Assembly (NCBI GenBank): GCA_024803745.1
Contig: JANJXV010000013.1
Location: 2,170,001-2,234,000 of the forward strand
Reading direction: 5' to 3'
DNA: 64,000 bases
DNA from: Megascapheus bottae
Taxonomy: Eukaryota > Chordata > Mammalia > Rodentia > Geomyidae
The notes under the pieces were generated by a model. It was not told the DNA's origin, searched no databases, and saw nothing but the letters and a program-made list of their open reading frames with translations. How positions within the stretch are numbered: position 1 is the stretch's first letter; each line of letters starts with the position of its first letter. Below, piece by piece: positions 11,401 through 22,953 of the stretch. A program made the translations under genes and the position numbers.

Positions 11401-12840
11401 TTTTTTTTGCGAATTAATTTAAAAATCATTCCTAATATCTAATGCACTTTTATGCATTCAGTCAAAACCTCACTTTGGTTATTGTCCATAGTGTCTATGT
11501 ATCAAATTACCACACTGTACCCATAAATATGTATAGTCTTTATGGGTCTCTTCTTGTCTTTCCATACTCTTGTTTCAGGCTGAGTTTCTAGAATCTCTTC
11601 TTGGTTATGCATCGCTTTGCAAACACCTTCCTGAATATGGTCTTAGTAGGGAAAGCAAAAGTAAAAGAAGGCTTAATTTTTTTTAAAGCAGGGCCTGTTG
11701 CTAAGCAACCATTTCCTTTGTCTCTATATGAAATATGACATTGTTAAGAATGAATTTTCAGCCCTCTCTTTAATACAAAGAAACAAGGTAGGGAAGCAGG
11801 AAGGAGGTAAGAGAGGAGGAGGTGCATGGAAACCTTTACATTGAGAATGTGAAGATACAATAAGAGGGGGAGAGTGACTAAAGGAACCCACAATGGAAAT
11901 TTCAACCCACAACCACCACATGGTGCCCACAATTTCAAAATGGAACAATTCTTGTATTGGCACATTTTCTATGTGAACAAACATATGGTTATAAGCATAT
12001 TCTTACCTTCATTATAATCTGCATATTTCCTCTCTACAGGAAGTTGAAATGTACTGTGGACAGCTTTTTATAGCCAGATAAGAATAAAGCAGACAAAGAA
12101 ATGTAATGATTGAACTTGCTCATTTGGATACCACCGACCATAATTTCTCAAATTTTTATATTAAAAACACTGGTGGTATTCTCATACTAGATTCTCTTTT
12201 GTAGTGTCACTGTTGAATCCTCAGAATAGCCTATAAATACCAAAAGTAATAAAGACAGATAATAAAGACAATGATGTCTACTGTCCAAAACAAGCTCAAA
12301 ACTCATTTTCAAATCCATTCTCATGTACTATCATTGTTAGTTGATTGAGGGCCCTGCTTTTCTATGCCATGAACATTTATAAATACATGGAATATGCTAA
12401 TGAGACAGACCTTTTGTCAGGAGGACCTGACAGACAAGATATTCAAGTGAAACTTGTGGCCATTAGGACATCATGCAGCCCAAAACTAGGGCACATTTAG
12501 AAAGAAGAAATGGTTTTCATTTTTCAGATCTTGCCACTGAATGCCTAGAAAAGTTCTTTACTTCGACTTAGCAAACCAGAGGTTTCTTTAGATTTAAGGA
12601 TCAAGCCTGGGTCATCATTGATTTTGCTTTGTTAATCAACAGAGCATTGTTCTGGGCACTTACTTTCTTAGGGACACATAGAAAGAGATAGTTGAAGATT
12701 TGGGGTTCTATACCTGACCACATGTTAACTTTGTTATCTCCAACATTATCATCTGACAAACAAAGAGGCTTGATGGGAATCTAGAGAATTGAACTTTTCT
12801 CATGACTTCATTGTGAATAATTAGTTTCATCTTGGGCTTA

Positions 12841-12843
<3 letters not shown>
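11401..12843. other. Unassigned sequence, 1.4 kb
   Basis: No gene or repeat recognised. Two overlapping minus-strand frames of 73-86 codons at 11.72-11.98 kb show no known domain. Confidence 0.4.

Positions 12844-12884
<41 letters not shown>
12844..12884. repeat. (CT)n microsatellite
   Basis: About twenty uninterrupted CT units. Confidence 0.95.
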
Positions 12885-12887
<3 letters not shown>

Positions 12888-13439
12888 ATTGGGTGCCTAA
12901 CATCTGGAATCCAGTAGTTTTGTGGTCTTGAGCTCACTGCTATCCTGAACTCTGACCAGAGCAGAGCATGGTGGGAAAGAGTAAGAATGTGGGGTACTCC
13001 TGGCTGGCTTCCAAGGAGTGCCTCATGTATACAAGCTCTCAGGACTTGTACTCACTCATCTTGGTCTGGTGTGTCTGGTGTGTCTGTCCCGAGGCCAGGA
13101 TGGCCACTGAAATGCCTGTATTGGAGACATGACTTCAGCTACAGTGTCTTCCTCGCATTACCCTCACAAAGTGCTAGCAACTTTCTATGCTCACAATTAT
13201 CTCTGAGCCCCAGGACTCCACCTCGTGCTCCAAGAGCCCCTTTATAGGGGATTTAGCTGGTGGCTTGACTCCAGCCACTTTCCAGTTCCCCGTGCTACTT
13301 GGCACCAGGACTGGAATTCACAGGGCCATGATATGGAACATATTGTGGCTTCTGAGAAAAGGAAAAGCTAGACAGAAGAGGCAGAGTCTGAGTTTCCAGC
13401 CTCTGTGCACAATACTGACATTCTCTTAGGTTGCTGTCC

Positions 13440-13880
13440 TTGTTGCCATCCAGGACTCGAGATTCTGCTTGCAGCTCCTGATGTACTACCTGTACCCACA
13501 GTAGGTGCCACTGCTGCCATTTTTGCTCCTAGGTGACGGGGTCCTCAGCTTCATGGGTGGGGAGCTTAGCCTTCACAAACTGGGTGGTCAGAGCCAGAAG
13601 CCTTTCTGCCTCAATGCTTCCCAAAGCCTGTAGCTTAAGAATGTGAGGCCTTAAACTGTTCCAAGTACTGGGGAAGCTTGGACTTTTTGGGGTCTTCCAG
13701 ATCCAGCTGCTCCATCAGGTTTCCTGAACCCTGGTTGTCTTGTTCTTCTTGTGGCTGTGTCTCTGCAGCCTGCTTGGTTAGAGAAGTCAGTGTTCTCAGC
13801 ACATCAAGCATTTCTCCACACAGCTTCATTTCCTGTGGGGAGGCAGCCACCTTCTCCATCATTTGAAGGACCATGTCAAG
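13440..13880 (-). pseudogene. Broken coding-like stretch, unidentified
   Basis: On the minus strand, 13874-13635 reads as 79 codons with protein-like composition: a helical start ([20 protein letters not shown]), a leucine-rich part and an acidic linker. It ends at a TAA just after KASHS. Shifting frame there gives a plausible continuation ([20 protein letters not shown], then [16 protein letters not shown] before a TAG). Together these suggest a decayed processed pseudogene or a dead exon. I do not recognise the parent gene. The flanking 12.9-13.4 kb and 13.9-14.6 kb are also relatively GC-rich, with frames on both strands, but I cannot join them. No poly(A) tail or TSD was found. Confidence 0.3.
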
Positions 13881-14663
13881 GTAGCCAGGCTTCTGTCACA
13901 CATACCATAGCCCACACTGCAATTCCACCTCCCCACACTGCAATGCCAAACAATTAGGAACTTAAGCCCACTGAGTTCTCTTGTTTCAGGCCGGAAAGCA
14001 ATAAGGACACACCATAGTTCCTCTCTTCTTGTCAGCTGAGGTCTGTCTTCTTTGCCAGGCAATAATATAAAATGTAGAGAGAAAGCGGCTAGATGGAAAG
14101 AACTTCAAAGACTTCTTGCATCGTGCTCTCTAAAGCCACAGATAAAGTATCTTTTTATTTTTCTTTCTTTATGAAAGAAATCTATCAGTAAATTGGATGT
14201 CGAGTTATCTGGAAAAAATTCCATACTGACCCTTCTTGACAAGGGCTTCATCTTGTGCACCATACTTTATAGATACTGTCTAATCCAGGTGTGGAGAGTA
14301 GAGTCTTTTAGGTAGCAACAGTTGGTACTCTGTTGAAGTTTGCAAAGGTAATACTCTGCATGGTTTATTTCCTTCTCGAGAGGAAATGTCCACAAAAAAG
14401 GTGACAATGTTCTTTTTCTCTTGCTTCTCATTTGTGGCTGTCTGAGGAGTTTGAAGAAAGCAGGAACCATTTACCTGTGGGGGAAAGGTGAGGAGGCCTG
14501 ACTGGTCTCCGAGCTTGAAGGAACTTGTACCCCAGGGGCTGCCATCTTGGCACTTACCTAATGTGTGGTTTTTAAGAACAAAGGTAAACTCCCACAAAAT
14601 CATTTATAGTTATTTAAAATTAAGCGATTTAAGTATATTTTCTCATGAAAAATTCATGGTTTA
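13881..14663. other. Unassigned sequence
   Basis: It may belong with the broken coding-like stretch just upstream in coordinate. A minus-strand frame at 14280-14603 (107 codons) contains a CAG/GTAAAT donor-like site near 14474, but nothing fixes a gene structure. Confidence 0.35.
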
Positions 14664-14862
14664 GCCAGAAGTGGGTAGCTCACACCTGCAATCCTAGCTA
14701 CTCAAGAGGCTGAGATCTGAGCATCACAGTTAAAAGCCAGCAAACTGTGACTCTTATCTCCAATAACCTAATCTAGAAGTGGCACTATAGCAGAAAGAGG
14801 CTCAAAGACATTACCAGGTCCTGAGTTCGAGGCCTGGACAGGAAAAACAAAACAAAAAAGGG
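14664..14862 (+). mobile_element. B1-ID composite SINE
   Basis: B1 head (gtagctcacacctgcaatcc), ID-like tail and a mixed A/C tail (aaaaacaaaacaaaaaa). It lies directly upstream of the long direct repeat of the next L1. Confidence 0.82.
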
Positions 14863-14874
14863 TTGCTTCAATTT

Positions 14875-15002
14875 AACTGCTACCATAATATTCTATATTT
14901 TTTTAACTTTTCAATATCTAACTCAAAGTCACACATCTTTCAGTGTCTTTTAATCAACAATTCTTTTTCAGTTCACTTTTTATTTTCTTAATCAAAGTCG
15001 TT
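14875..15002 (+). repeat. Left copy of long direct repeat flanking an L1
   Basis: It aligns along its length with 16342-16450. Shared blocks include taactcaaagtcacacatct, tttaatcaacaatt and tttcttaatcaaagt. This copy has about 20 extra bases (AT-rich, near 14895-14916). The L1 begins immediately after it. Confidence 0.85.
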
Positions 15003-16341
15003 AAGGGCCTCATTTCCAAAATATACTTACAGCTCAAATGATTAAAATCTCCCCAAAACAAATCCCCAAAGAAACAATACCCCATTAAAAAGTGGACTAA
15101 GACTTAAAGAGTGATTTTTCTGAAGAGGAACTAAAAATGACCAATAGATATATGAAGAAATACTCAATATCTCTGGCCATAAAAGAAATGCGAATCAAAA
15201 CAGCATTGAGATTCCACTTTATCCCAGTTAGAATGGCCATTATCAAGAAAATGAATAATAACAGATGCTGGTGGGGATGTAGCCAAAAAGAAATACTGTT
15301 GGTGGGAGTGTAAATTTGTCTAACCACTCTGGTTCCTCTAAAGACTAATTAGAGGGCTTCCCTATAATGCAGCAATCCCACTCCTGGGAATTTACTACAA
15401 ACAAGGCCATAGTAAAAATACTGGCCATAGTAAAGTACCAGCAAAACCATGTTCTTTACAGCATTATGTACAGTAGCTAAGATATGGAACCAACCGAGAT
15501 ACTCCTCAGTATATATACCATAGTATATACACAGTGGAATTCTATGCTGCCATCAAAAAGAACATTGCCCCATTCATATGGAAATGGAAATGCTTGTAAA
15601 AATTATATTAAGCGAAGTAAGCCAGACTTAAAGAAAAATAGGTTGCATTGTTTCTCTTATTTGTAATAGCTAGAATAAATCTATGATATTCTTAACAAGG
15701 GTTCTCAATAATCCAATTGCTAAATGTATAGGATCAAATGTAATAAAACATCTCAGCAAGAACTGGAAGCAAAATGTTCTTCTTATATCCTGTATGTAGT
15801 TATTTCTTTTCTTTTGTTTTAGTTTTCTGTGCCTTTGTCTTGTATATAAGTTTATTTGATCTGTAGAATGGAAAGGGAATCACAGAAACAACAGGACAAA
15901 GGGTGAACTAATGCAACATTGACACTCACTTGACACTGTTTAAAATGAACTTTACACCTTGAGGGGTAGAGTGGTGGTGGGGGGTGAGTAGGACAAAAGG
16001 AGTGATGGTGTAGCAGTGTTTAAAAACAAATGTACGGGACCGGGAGTTTGGCCTAGTGGTTAAAGTGCTTGCCTGGCATGCATGAAGACCCTGGTTCAAT
16101 TCCTCGGTATCACATACATAGAAAAAAAATAAAGCCAGAAGTGGTGCTGAGGCTCAAGTGGTAGAGCTCTAGCATTGAGAAAGTTCAAGGACAGTGCTCA
16201 AGCCCTGAGCTCAAGCCCAGGACTGGCAAAAAAACAAAAAACAAAAAACAAAAACAAATGTACTCACTTCCTTATTTATGTAACTGTAAATCCCTCCTCA
16301 TCACCTTTTCAATAAAGAGTAATACCATATTGTTTAAATCC
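15003..16341 (+). mobile_element. 5'-truncated LINE-1 (older subfamily) with a nested SINE
   Basis: It starts within the ORF2 C-terminal part (gggcctcatttccaaaatat) and continues through the cysteine-rich end region (aacaacagatgctggtggggatg-type sequence near 15260). The 3' UTR differs from that of the younger L1s here and ends in ttttcaataaagagtaat at about 16305-16322. Frames are broken by stops and small deletions. An IDL SINE is inserted at 16036-16249. The flanking direct repeat of about 110-130 bp behaves like a target-site duplication. Confidence 0.85.
16036..16249 (+). mobile_element. Dimeric ID-like (IDL) SINE inside the L1 3' UTR
   Basis: Full-length copy. A perfect 14-bp TSD, aaaaacaaatgtac, lies at 16022-16035 and 16250-16263. 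Removing it restores continuous L1 3' UTR. Confidence 0.95.
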
Positions 16342-16450
16342 AACTGCTGCAATAATATTCCAGGATGTAACTCAAAGTCACACATCTTCTAGGGACTTTA
16401 ATCAACAATTATTTTTCTGTCCATTTTTTAATTTCTTAATCAAAGTTGTT
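16342..16450 (+). repeat. Right copy of long direct repeat flanking an L1
   Basis: Partner of 14875-15002. It begins right after the L1 tail and ends at the same base context (aatcaaagttgtt). Confidence 0.85.
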
Positions 16451-17505
16451 TATAGAATTGTAGTTGGTTAAACTTTCTCAACTTGATTTAGTTTTATGTT
16501 TCCTCATGGTTAGGTTTAAGTTGTGTATTTTTGTAAGACATATTAGAAAATTGATGCTTTATTATAGGAACATATAATATCAGTTTACCTAATTAGCAGC
16601 AATATTAACTTTACCAATTGGTGTAGTTAACACATGCCAAGTTTTTCTATTATATTAGTATCTTATCTTCGTATATTATATTAATATCTTCTGAAGAGAT
16701 ATTTTTTGTAGTAAGAGACATCTGTACTATATTCCCCCAACTTAACAATGTCTTGTGAATTTCATGCCTTGTTACATTGTCTCAGCCTCCAATACAGAAT
16801 TAAAGTGTGAGTGTAGAAATTTAATCATTAAATATAATATTGACTAGGCTTTTAAAACATGACTTTTGGCAAATTAGTTATTTCTCTTTAGTCCTAGTTT
16901 ACTGAGAGTTTTTAATGATGAATAAGTATAGAGACATTTTATTTCAGCATGGACCCATTCCATTGACAAATGTGTATTGACAACTCCAAGTCTCGCCAGT
17001 CACTCTCAAACATATTAACTGTTAATATTATGTAGTTGTATATTTGTGTTTGTACATCTGTACATCCCAGTTACAATGTACAGCAAGGGGGTTAGCTATT
17101 TGGTTTCTAGTCAGCTGCGGTGGAGACTGCATATCAGTCTTGAAATCCCATTGCTGGAAATGTTGTATCTCAGGATTCCAGGGTAGCGAGATCTGCCTTT
17201 ACTAAGTTCTCATTAAACAGATGTTTGCTTCAGTGGGTGATCCTCTAAATAAGCTAATGAGAAACAGGGATTAGTGGAGGGACTTATTCCATTTACCAAG
17301 CAACTGGACCTTTGCTTAGGCTCTCAATTTCATCTCAGCCCACTCTCATATTCCAGCAAAGGACAAATGTCCTTACACACAACACTGCTTTCTGTCTTCC
17401 TATGAAGACTGTTCCTTCTACCAAGAGTGCTTGAATCCCTTCCCCAAGCCTTCTCTCACACACCTCCAATAACTACTTCTCACCTAACATCCAGCTGTTT
17501 CACAG
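16451..17505. other. Unassigned sequence, 1.1 kb
   Basis: No gene or repeat recognised. Confidence 0.4.
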
Positions 17506-17650
17506 GTATTTATTAAGTACTCTCTTTGAGCCTGGCACCATGCAAGGTGCTGGAGAGACTGAGGTGTACATAACAAAATCCCTTCCTGCACAAAGCTCAC
17601 GTTGTACTGCAGCACTGCCTGCAGTCTACACAGAGGGGCATGGCTTATCC
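17506..17650 (+). repeat. LINE-2 3'-end-like remnant
   Basis: The text tatttattaagtactctctt, gagcctggcaccatgcaagg, tgctggagagactgaggtgt and aaaatcccttcctgcacaaa follows the familiar L2 3' end (last-stage 'tatttattgagc...ggcactgtgctaggtgctgggg' pattern). This is an ancient copy. Confidence 0.6.
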
Positions 17651-18692
17651 CTACCTTCAAGGACACTAGAGCAGCTTTCCTGCTGGGGGTTATGTAGGCA
17701 GGCAAAGAAAGACCTGCAGAATTTAAGGAAATGGCCTAGCACAAAGGTAAGAAACAAGGCAGCCCTAACTAGCATACTAGCTGCAAGCTAGGCTTAGTTG
17801 TATTAACTTCTAGACCACATTCTACTTCCTTGCCCTTGACCCAGGAGTGAAATCTAGACCTGAATTTTCATGGGTTCTTAGGTGATCCCAAGAGGAGACT
17901 TACCTCTCCCTGTTACCATCACATATGGACCTTTTCTTCCTCAAGAGCTTTCTTTAGGTTATTCCTCCAGCATGTTTTAGTAGCCTGATATCCTAGACTG
18001 TTTCGTCATGATATAGGGGAATGAATAATGAGTAAATGAATGGAATGGCCCTATAACATTGTGGGGAAAATCAATAAGACATTTGCCTGTACAGGTAATT
18101 ACAGTTCTCTGGGATATAATCCCCCTCTGCAAAGCAAATGCACCAGAGCATTTCTACCTGGATCTCCAGAAGTCGAATTCCTATCATGAGTGAGCAGGCT
18201 GCTTTCAAGACCTGATTTCACCAAGTCTCATTTGTGATGCTTAGAACTAGAAAGACTTTTCAGTATGAGGGAGTGTACCCTAAAGAATGAAATTCCAAAT
18301 TGTATCTCTATTAGGTAAATTCTAGTCTCACTTTCTCCATTGTCACATAGTTTTAATCTCAGCTTAAAATGGGTACCCAGCACTGAGGATGATGTACCAC
18401 GAGCTCTCCAATGCAAATTAAATGGAAAACAATGGCAGCTCAACTTTTACTCTGGGGTACTTTCTGTACAGGCATCTTAGGAGCGGTGCTACCCGCAGTC
18501 AGTAGTACAATTACTTGCTCAGTGTTTTCGTGTCTCTACTGTTGGTGCTGGAAAATAATTAGAAGCAAGTCTCTTAGCTCAAACAGACCATTTGCGCAAC
18601 ATGCAAAAAAGCAATAAAACAAGTTCCTCAGTGATTAAGCCTGAAACCAGACTCCAATGTGGATCACTTAAAGGTCAATAGAGAGAGACTGT
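17651..18692. other. Unassigned sequence, 1 kb
   Basis: No gene or repeat recognised. Short frames on both strands only. Confidence 0.4.
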
Positions 18693-19260
18693 AAAAGATA
18701 GAAAACTCTTAGGAAAAATCATATTAAGTGAAGTAAGCCAGACTCAAAGGAACTTAGGCTCAATGGTTTCCCTCATTCGTCATAATCAGTAGAAACCTTG
18801 GGCTCTACTAACAGAGATCTGCAATAGAGCAAAACCTTGATACATAAGGCCATATAGTATGAAGCTAATTGAAAGGACCTCCAGGATATTGAAACAAAAG
18901 CCATATAACGAATGATTGTTGTCCTTAATGTACTATGTTATCTCTCAGCTCCTTTGCTGTCCCTTGGGTATCTCACATTGTTACAGTATCTTACTTTGTT
19001 ATCTGATATATTGAATTTATTTGTATTTGGTTATTTGAAATTTGATTTGGAAGGGGGGAAAACCAAGACGGGGGGTGGGTGGGGGGCCGGGGGGAGGGAA
19101 ATGGGTACCAAGACATGTGAAAGGGTATCAATGTATGTGAATTAATGCACCTGGCAAATATCATGTAACCTTTTTATTAATTACAATAAAAAATATTAAA
19201 AAAAGAAAAATACTTCATATTCATTAAAATTCATAAAGTTTCAAAAAAGATAGAAAACTC
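18693..19260 (+). mobile_element. 5'-truncated LINE-1 with a possible short 3' transduction
   Basis: It begins at the very end of ORF2 (atattaagtgaagtaagcca) and contains the whole 3' UTR, including the G-rich tract at about 19049-19100 and the end attacaataaaaaatattaa. A 16-bp perfect TSD, aaaagatagaaaactc, lies at 18693-18708 and 19245-19260. About 35 extra bases lie between the first A-rich tail (about 19208) and the second TSD copy. Confidence 0.92.
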
Positions 19261-19605
19261 ACCATTTATATATTAGTTGACTATAATCCATTGTATGCAT
19301 GTTAATTATCTTGATCTGATGGACAAGTTAATCTTTAATTCTCTCATAAGCAGATAGTTGGAAGGTGAAATCAGGAACTTATGCTATTTTGAAAGTTTAG
19401 CCATAAAAACAAGGAAATAGGGACCATTTCTGCTAAAACTAGCATTTCAAAGACAGAACATTAAGATCGCCAAGAAAGACATTCCTGAAAGGCAAATGTA
19501 TGAAGAAGGTTATCTAACTTTGCAAAAAAAAGTGCACATACATGTCCAAAAAACTGAAAGACATTTTCAACTTTAACTTCTCAGAAGGAATAATAAAAGG
19601 AAAGG
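19261..19605. other. Unassigned sequence
   Basis: Nothing recognised in this 345-bp stretch. Confidence 0.4.
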
Positions 19606-19788
19606 AAGTGTGATCTGAAGATTGCAGTTCAAAGCCAGCCTGGGCGGGAAAGTCCATGAGACGCCTATCTCCAATTAACCACCAAAAAATGGGAAGTGGC
19701 ACTGAGCTTCAAAGTGGTAGAGCACTAGCTTTGAGCTGAACAGTTCAGGGGCAGTGCCCAGGCCAAGTTTGAGCCCCAGAACCCACAG
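19606..19788 (+). mobile_element. B1-ID composite SINE, 5' truncated
   Basis: It starts inside the B1 head (gtgatctgaagattgcagtt) and keeps the full ID-like tail (gtggtagagcactagctttg). Its 3' tail runs straight into a GGA microsatellite. Confidence 0.82.
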
Positions 19789-19874
19789 AAGGAGGAGGAG
19801 GAAGAGGAGGAGGAGGAGGAGGAGGAGGAGGAGGAGGAGGAGGAGGAGGAGGAGGAGGAGGAGGAGGAGGAGGA
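19789..19874. repeat. (GGA)n microsatellite
   Basis: About 28 GGA/GAG units with one GAA-type interruption near 19802. It gives artificial polyproline (minus strand) and polyarginine (plus strand) frames. It probably grew from the purine-rich tail of the upstream SINE. Confidence 0.95.
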
Positions 19875-19905
19875 AAGAAAGGGAAAAGGGAAAAAGAAGG
19901 AAACC

Positions 19906-20135
19906 TAGTGCTAGTCGCCATGCTTATAATCTTAGCTATTCTGGAGTCTGACATTTGAGGATCCCAGCTCAAGGCCAGCCCAGGCAGGAAAATCCATGAG
20001 ACTCTTATCTCCAAGGAACCAGCAGGAAACCCAAATTGGCTCTGTGGAGCGAAGTGGTAGAGCACTAGCCTTGAGGGGAGTTTAGAGACAGCACCAAGGC
20101 CCCAAGTTCAAGCCCCATGACTGTCAAAAAATGAA
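19906..20135 (+). mobile_element. B1-ID composite SINE
   Basis: Nearly full length: ccatgcttataatcttagct head, a caggcaggaaaatccatgag middle and an agtggtagagcactagcctt tail, ending in an A-rich run. Confidence 0.82.
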
Positions 20136-20469
20136 AATAAGAAAGGATAGACAGTTCTCATTCCTTTTGGGCACCTGAAAATATTAGGTAATAGACAGAG
20201 TTGTATTTACCTTACAATAACCATCTCTCATTTATTTTATTCCTGTGCCTGTTTTTTTACATCCAGTTGTGACTATTCCTGTCTATCCTTTGTGCTAAGG
20301 ATTTATCCCTCAGTAAATGCATGGTCTTCAACTACCAATCCTTACAGTCTGTAGACAATAACTCCTTAGCTCTCAGATAAACCAATACACAGTTCCCATA
20401 GACCCTTGCATCTATTCTAATCCATTGGTCTTTTTTTTTTTTTGCTTGGAGCAGATGTGTGTCTGCTGA
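20136..20469. other. Unassigned sequence
   Basis: No gene or repeat recognised; a 13-base T-run lies near 20431. Confidence 0.4.
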
Positions 20470-20545
20470 GCTTTGCACTTCAAACTAAAATGTGCATGGA
20501 ATCACCTGGGGAGCTGATTAAAAATGTTAAAGAGGCCATTTTCCC
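20470..20545 (+). mobile_element. MER5-like DNA transposon remnant (hAT-Charlie)
   Basis: The stretch cacttcaaactaaaatgtgc, then ggaatcacctggggagctga, then ttaaaaatgttaaag matches the characteristic left part of MER5A/B. Assigned from memory of the consensus. Confidence 0.6.
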
Positions 20546-22465
20546 TATGGGAGAAGGAGCAATATGAGGCCTGTCCCCGCCCAGGTGGATCCTTGTAGTT
20601 TCAAGGCTAGACAGGGGGATACTCGGTGTGCACTGCTAGGTTGGAGCAGTGATGGAATGCCAACCCATCCCAAGAGAGTTCTCAGGCAGTAGGGAGCTCA
20701 GGTTGGGATGTGGGCATGCGCAGATGCACTGTCCCAGGAGAGGGAATGCAAACACACGCGACTGCAATTCTTTCTGCATTCCTGAAAAATCATTGCTTAT
20801 AGTGTGTTATACTTATTGTTATTATTTATTCATTTATTCTGTAATACATATTTATTGAATGCATACTCTGAAAGACATTCTTCGTACAGTCTTTCTCTCA
20901 CCCACACAGACACACACCTCACTATGTCACTTTGAGCTGCTCAGTGTTAAAACTTCATCATTGAACAACTTTCAAACTGCATCAGCCACCTCCCTGTCCT
21001 TCATGCAGCATAATAGCCTGAAACTGAAATTGTGTCTCCTTTTCCAGGGAAAATTTTCCAGTACAAATCATTCTGCAAATGCTCTCTCCTTTGGCTTTTC
21101 ATGAAAATTAGTCACAGGTTGCAATATATCATTTAGCAGAGGACCTGCTCCGGCCTTTTTGTTTAGAAAACATGGTGACAGAGCACAGAGCCTCTGGATG
21201 CAATGCATTGTCTGTGAGCGGAGCTGTCATTGAAGGTTCCCTGGAGCCATGTTTGGGGTGCTTCTGTCCTGTAGTTTGTGGCCATGATTCGCATTTTGCA
21301 AGGAGCAGACAAATGGGGGAGGTTGTGCTCAGAGAGCTCTTTATTCCAGGCCTCAGATTCTGCCTTCCTGTCACAGCCCTCAGGCACTGGTTTTCTGTAC
21401 CCTGGAACAGATGAGATGGATTTGCCTCTGAGCTAGTGTCCCCATTGCAAATGACCTCAGTGACTCGATTGCCTCTGCATCCACCATCAGGGCTGGGAAC
21501 CACGTGGTCTTATCTTGAAAATTACTTCTAAATCGTTTTCTTTTGATCTTCCAAATCACTGCACAAGATCTCCAATTTGAATCATCAAAGTGCTTATTTT
21601 ACAAGCCTCAGAGGAGCCACAGCTCTGTAGAAGATGGAGATGCTGTGGGGGTTGCAGTCCCTTTGCACAGCTGTACATATTTGGAACTAGGAATCCATAG
21701 AATGCAACTTTACCAGTCTCTCTTCAGATTGGGTTCATTTCAATCTACAGACCTAGTGTCAGCTTTCTGTCGAGTTGGCAACAGCACCAGAGGACCTGGA
21801 ATCCAATGTCTGCTTTCCTCCCTCACAAAGCCACCCATGCCTCCCCACTGTGAGCAGGAAAAAAAATGCACTGGACTCTTTTTGAATCTCCTACATCAAC
21901 TTTTTTTTACTGTCTTTAGTTTTTCTATTATTTTCTGAAAACATTAATAGGATGTCTATCCCATTTACATTGTATTTAGTCTTATGTTAATTTTCTCTTT
22001 TTTTCTCTGTGAGTGAATGAGTTGGTTGGTTGGTTGTTTGGCTGGCATTTTTGAGGACAGTCTCTTTGTGGTATAATCTTTCCAAGTCTGACTCCACGCA
22101 TCATTTAAAGCAAGTGCTCACAAATTGCTAATTACGTGTTAGAATGCTGTACCCTCTAGCTAGGTGCACAGAGGGTGAAACAATTGGCAATAAATGCTGT
22201 TGGTATTGTGATATTCAGCCAAATATATACATTGCACTGAAGAGCAAATCACTCTCTGCTAACAATAAAGCCCTACTTTGTCTATAGTGGAACCAGAGCC
22301 CCAGCAACAAAGTTTAGACAAAAAGGAAATAAAGTCACATCTAAACTAAAGGACCATAGCAAACCCAGGACTTTTTACAACATGTATCATGCACATGTTT
22401 GAATAATTTGAGAGGCCTTCTTGGGCTATGTCTTAGAAAACCTAAAGGTTTGGTTCACATCTTCT
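20546..22465. other. Repeat-poor island, 1.9 kb, no gene proven
   Basis: No SINE or L1 is seen, which is unusual for this window. The part at about 21120-21540 is richer in GC and open on both strands (80-124 codons), but no frame shows a known domain. It could be unique intergenic DNA, a conserved non-coding element or an unrecognised exon. Confidence 0.35.
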
Positions 22466-22469
22466 TTTA

Positions 22470-22650
22470 ATAGTAGCAGGTTTTGAAATCAAGTCCTCCT
22501 ACTGCATATTCCATGTTCTATCATGTGAGCCAGGCCTTCAGAACACATTTCTGCTAATTATTTTGTAGATAAATAGAGTCTCCCAGATTTCTCTAAATCT
22601 CAGCATCCTAAATGGCTAGGCTTACAACTGTGAACCACTGGCACCTGGCT
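22470..22650 (-). mobile_element. B1-ID composite SINE, strongly diverged
   Basis: Reverse copy: gaaatcaagtcctcctactg, a decayed middle, then cttacaactgtgaaccactg and gcacctggc at the B1 head. Confidence 0.6.
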
Positions 22651-22953
22651 TGAATTGATTCACATGTTAAATCATGTTTTATTTGGTTTTGGTCAAAATA
22701 CTTCTGTTCCATGGATTTCACTGAAAAATTTGAACCATGATAAATTGCGAAGAAAAAATGTCTTTTATATGACATTTTAAAATTCATACTATATAAATAT
22801 TCTGTACTTGAAATTTTTCCTGCAAAGATGGTATAAGGATGTATAATATTTATGGTAAGAAGTACATAGTATATTAATGTCACAAAACAATTTTGCATAT
22901 ATACCTTCTTAAAGATTTCTAGCATATACATGATATTTAAGATATGTACTTCT

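Noticed and set aside
19745..20065. Polyproline (minus) and polyarginine (plus) open frames
   Set aside because: They are translations of the (GGA)n microsatellite plus SINE sequence.
21129..21503. Overlapping frames of 74-124 codons on both strands
   Set aside because: No recognisable domain; a GC-richer stretch with few stops explains them. The region is kept only as a possible conserved element.
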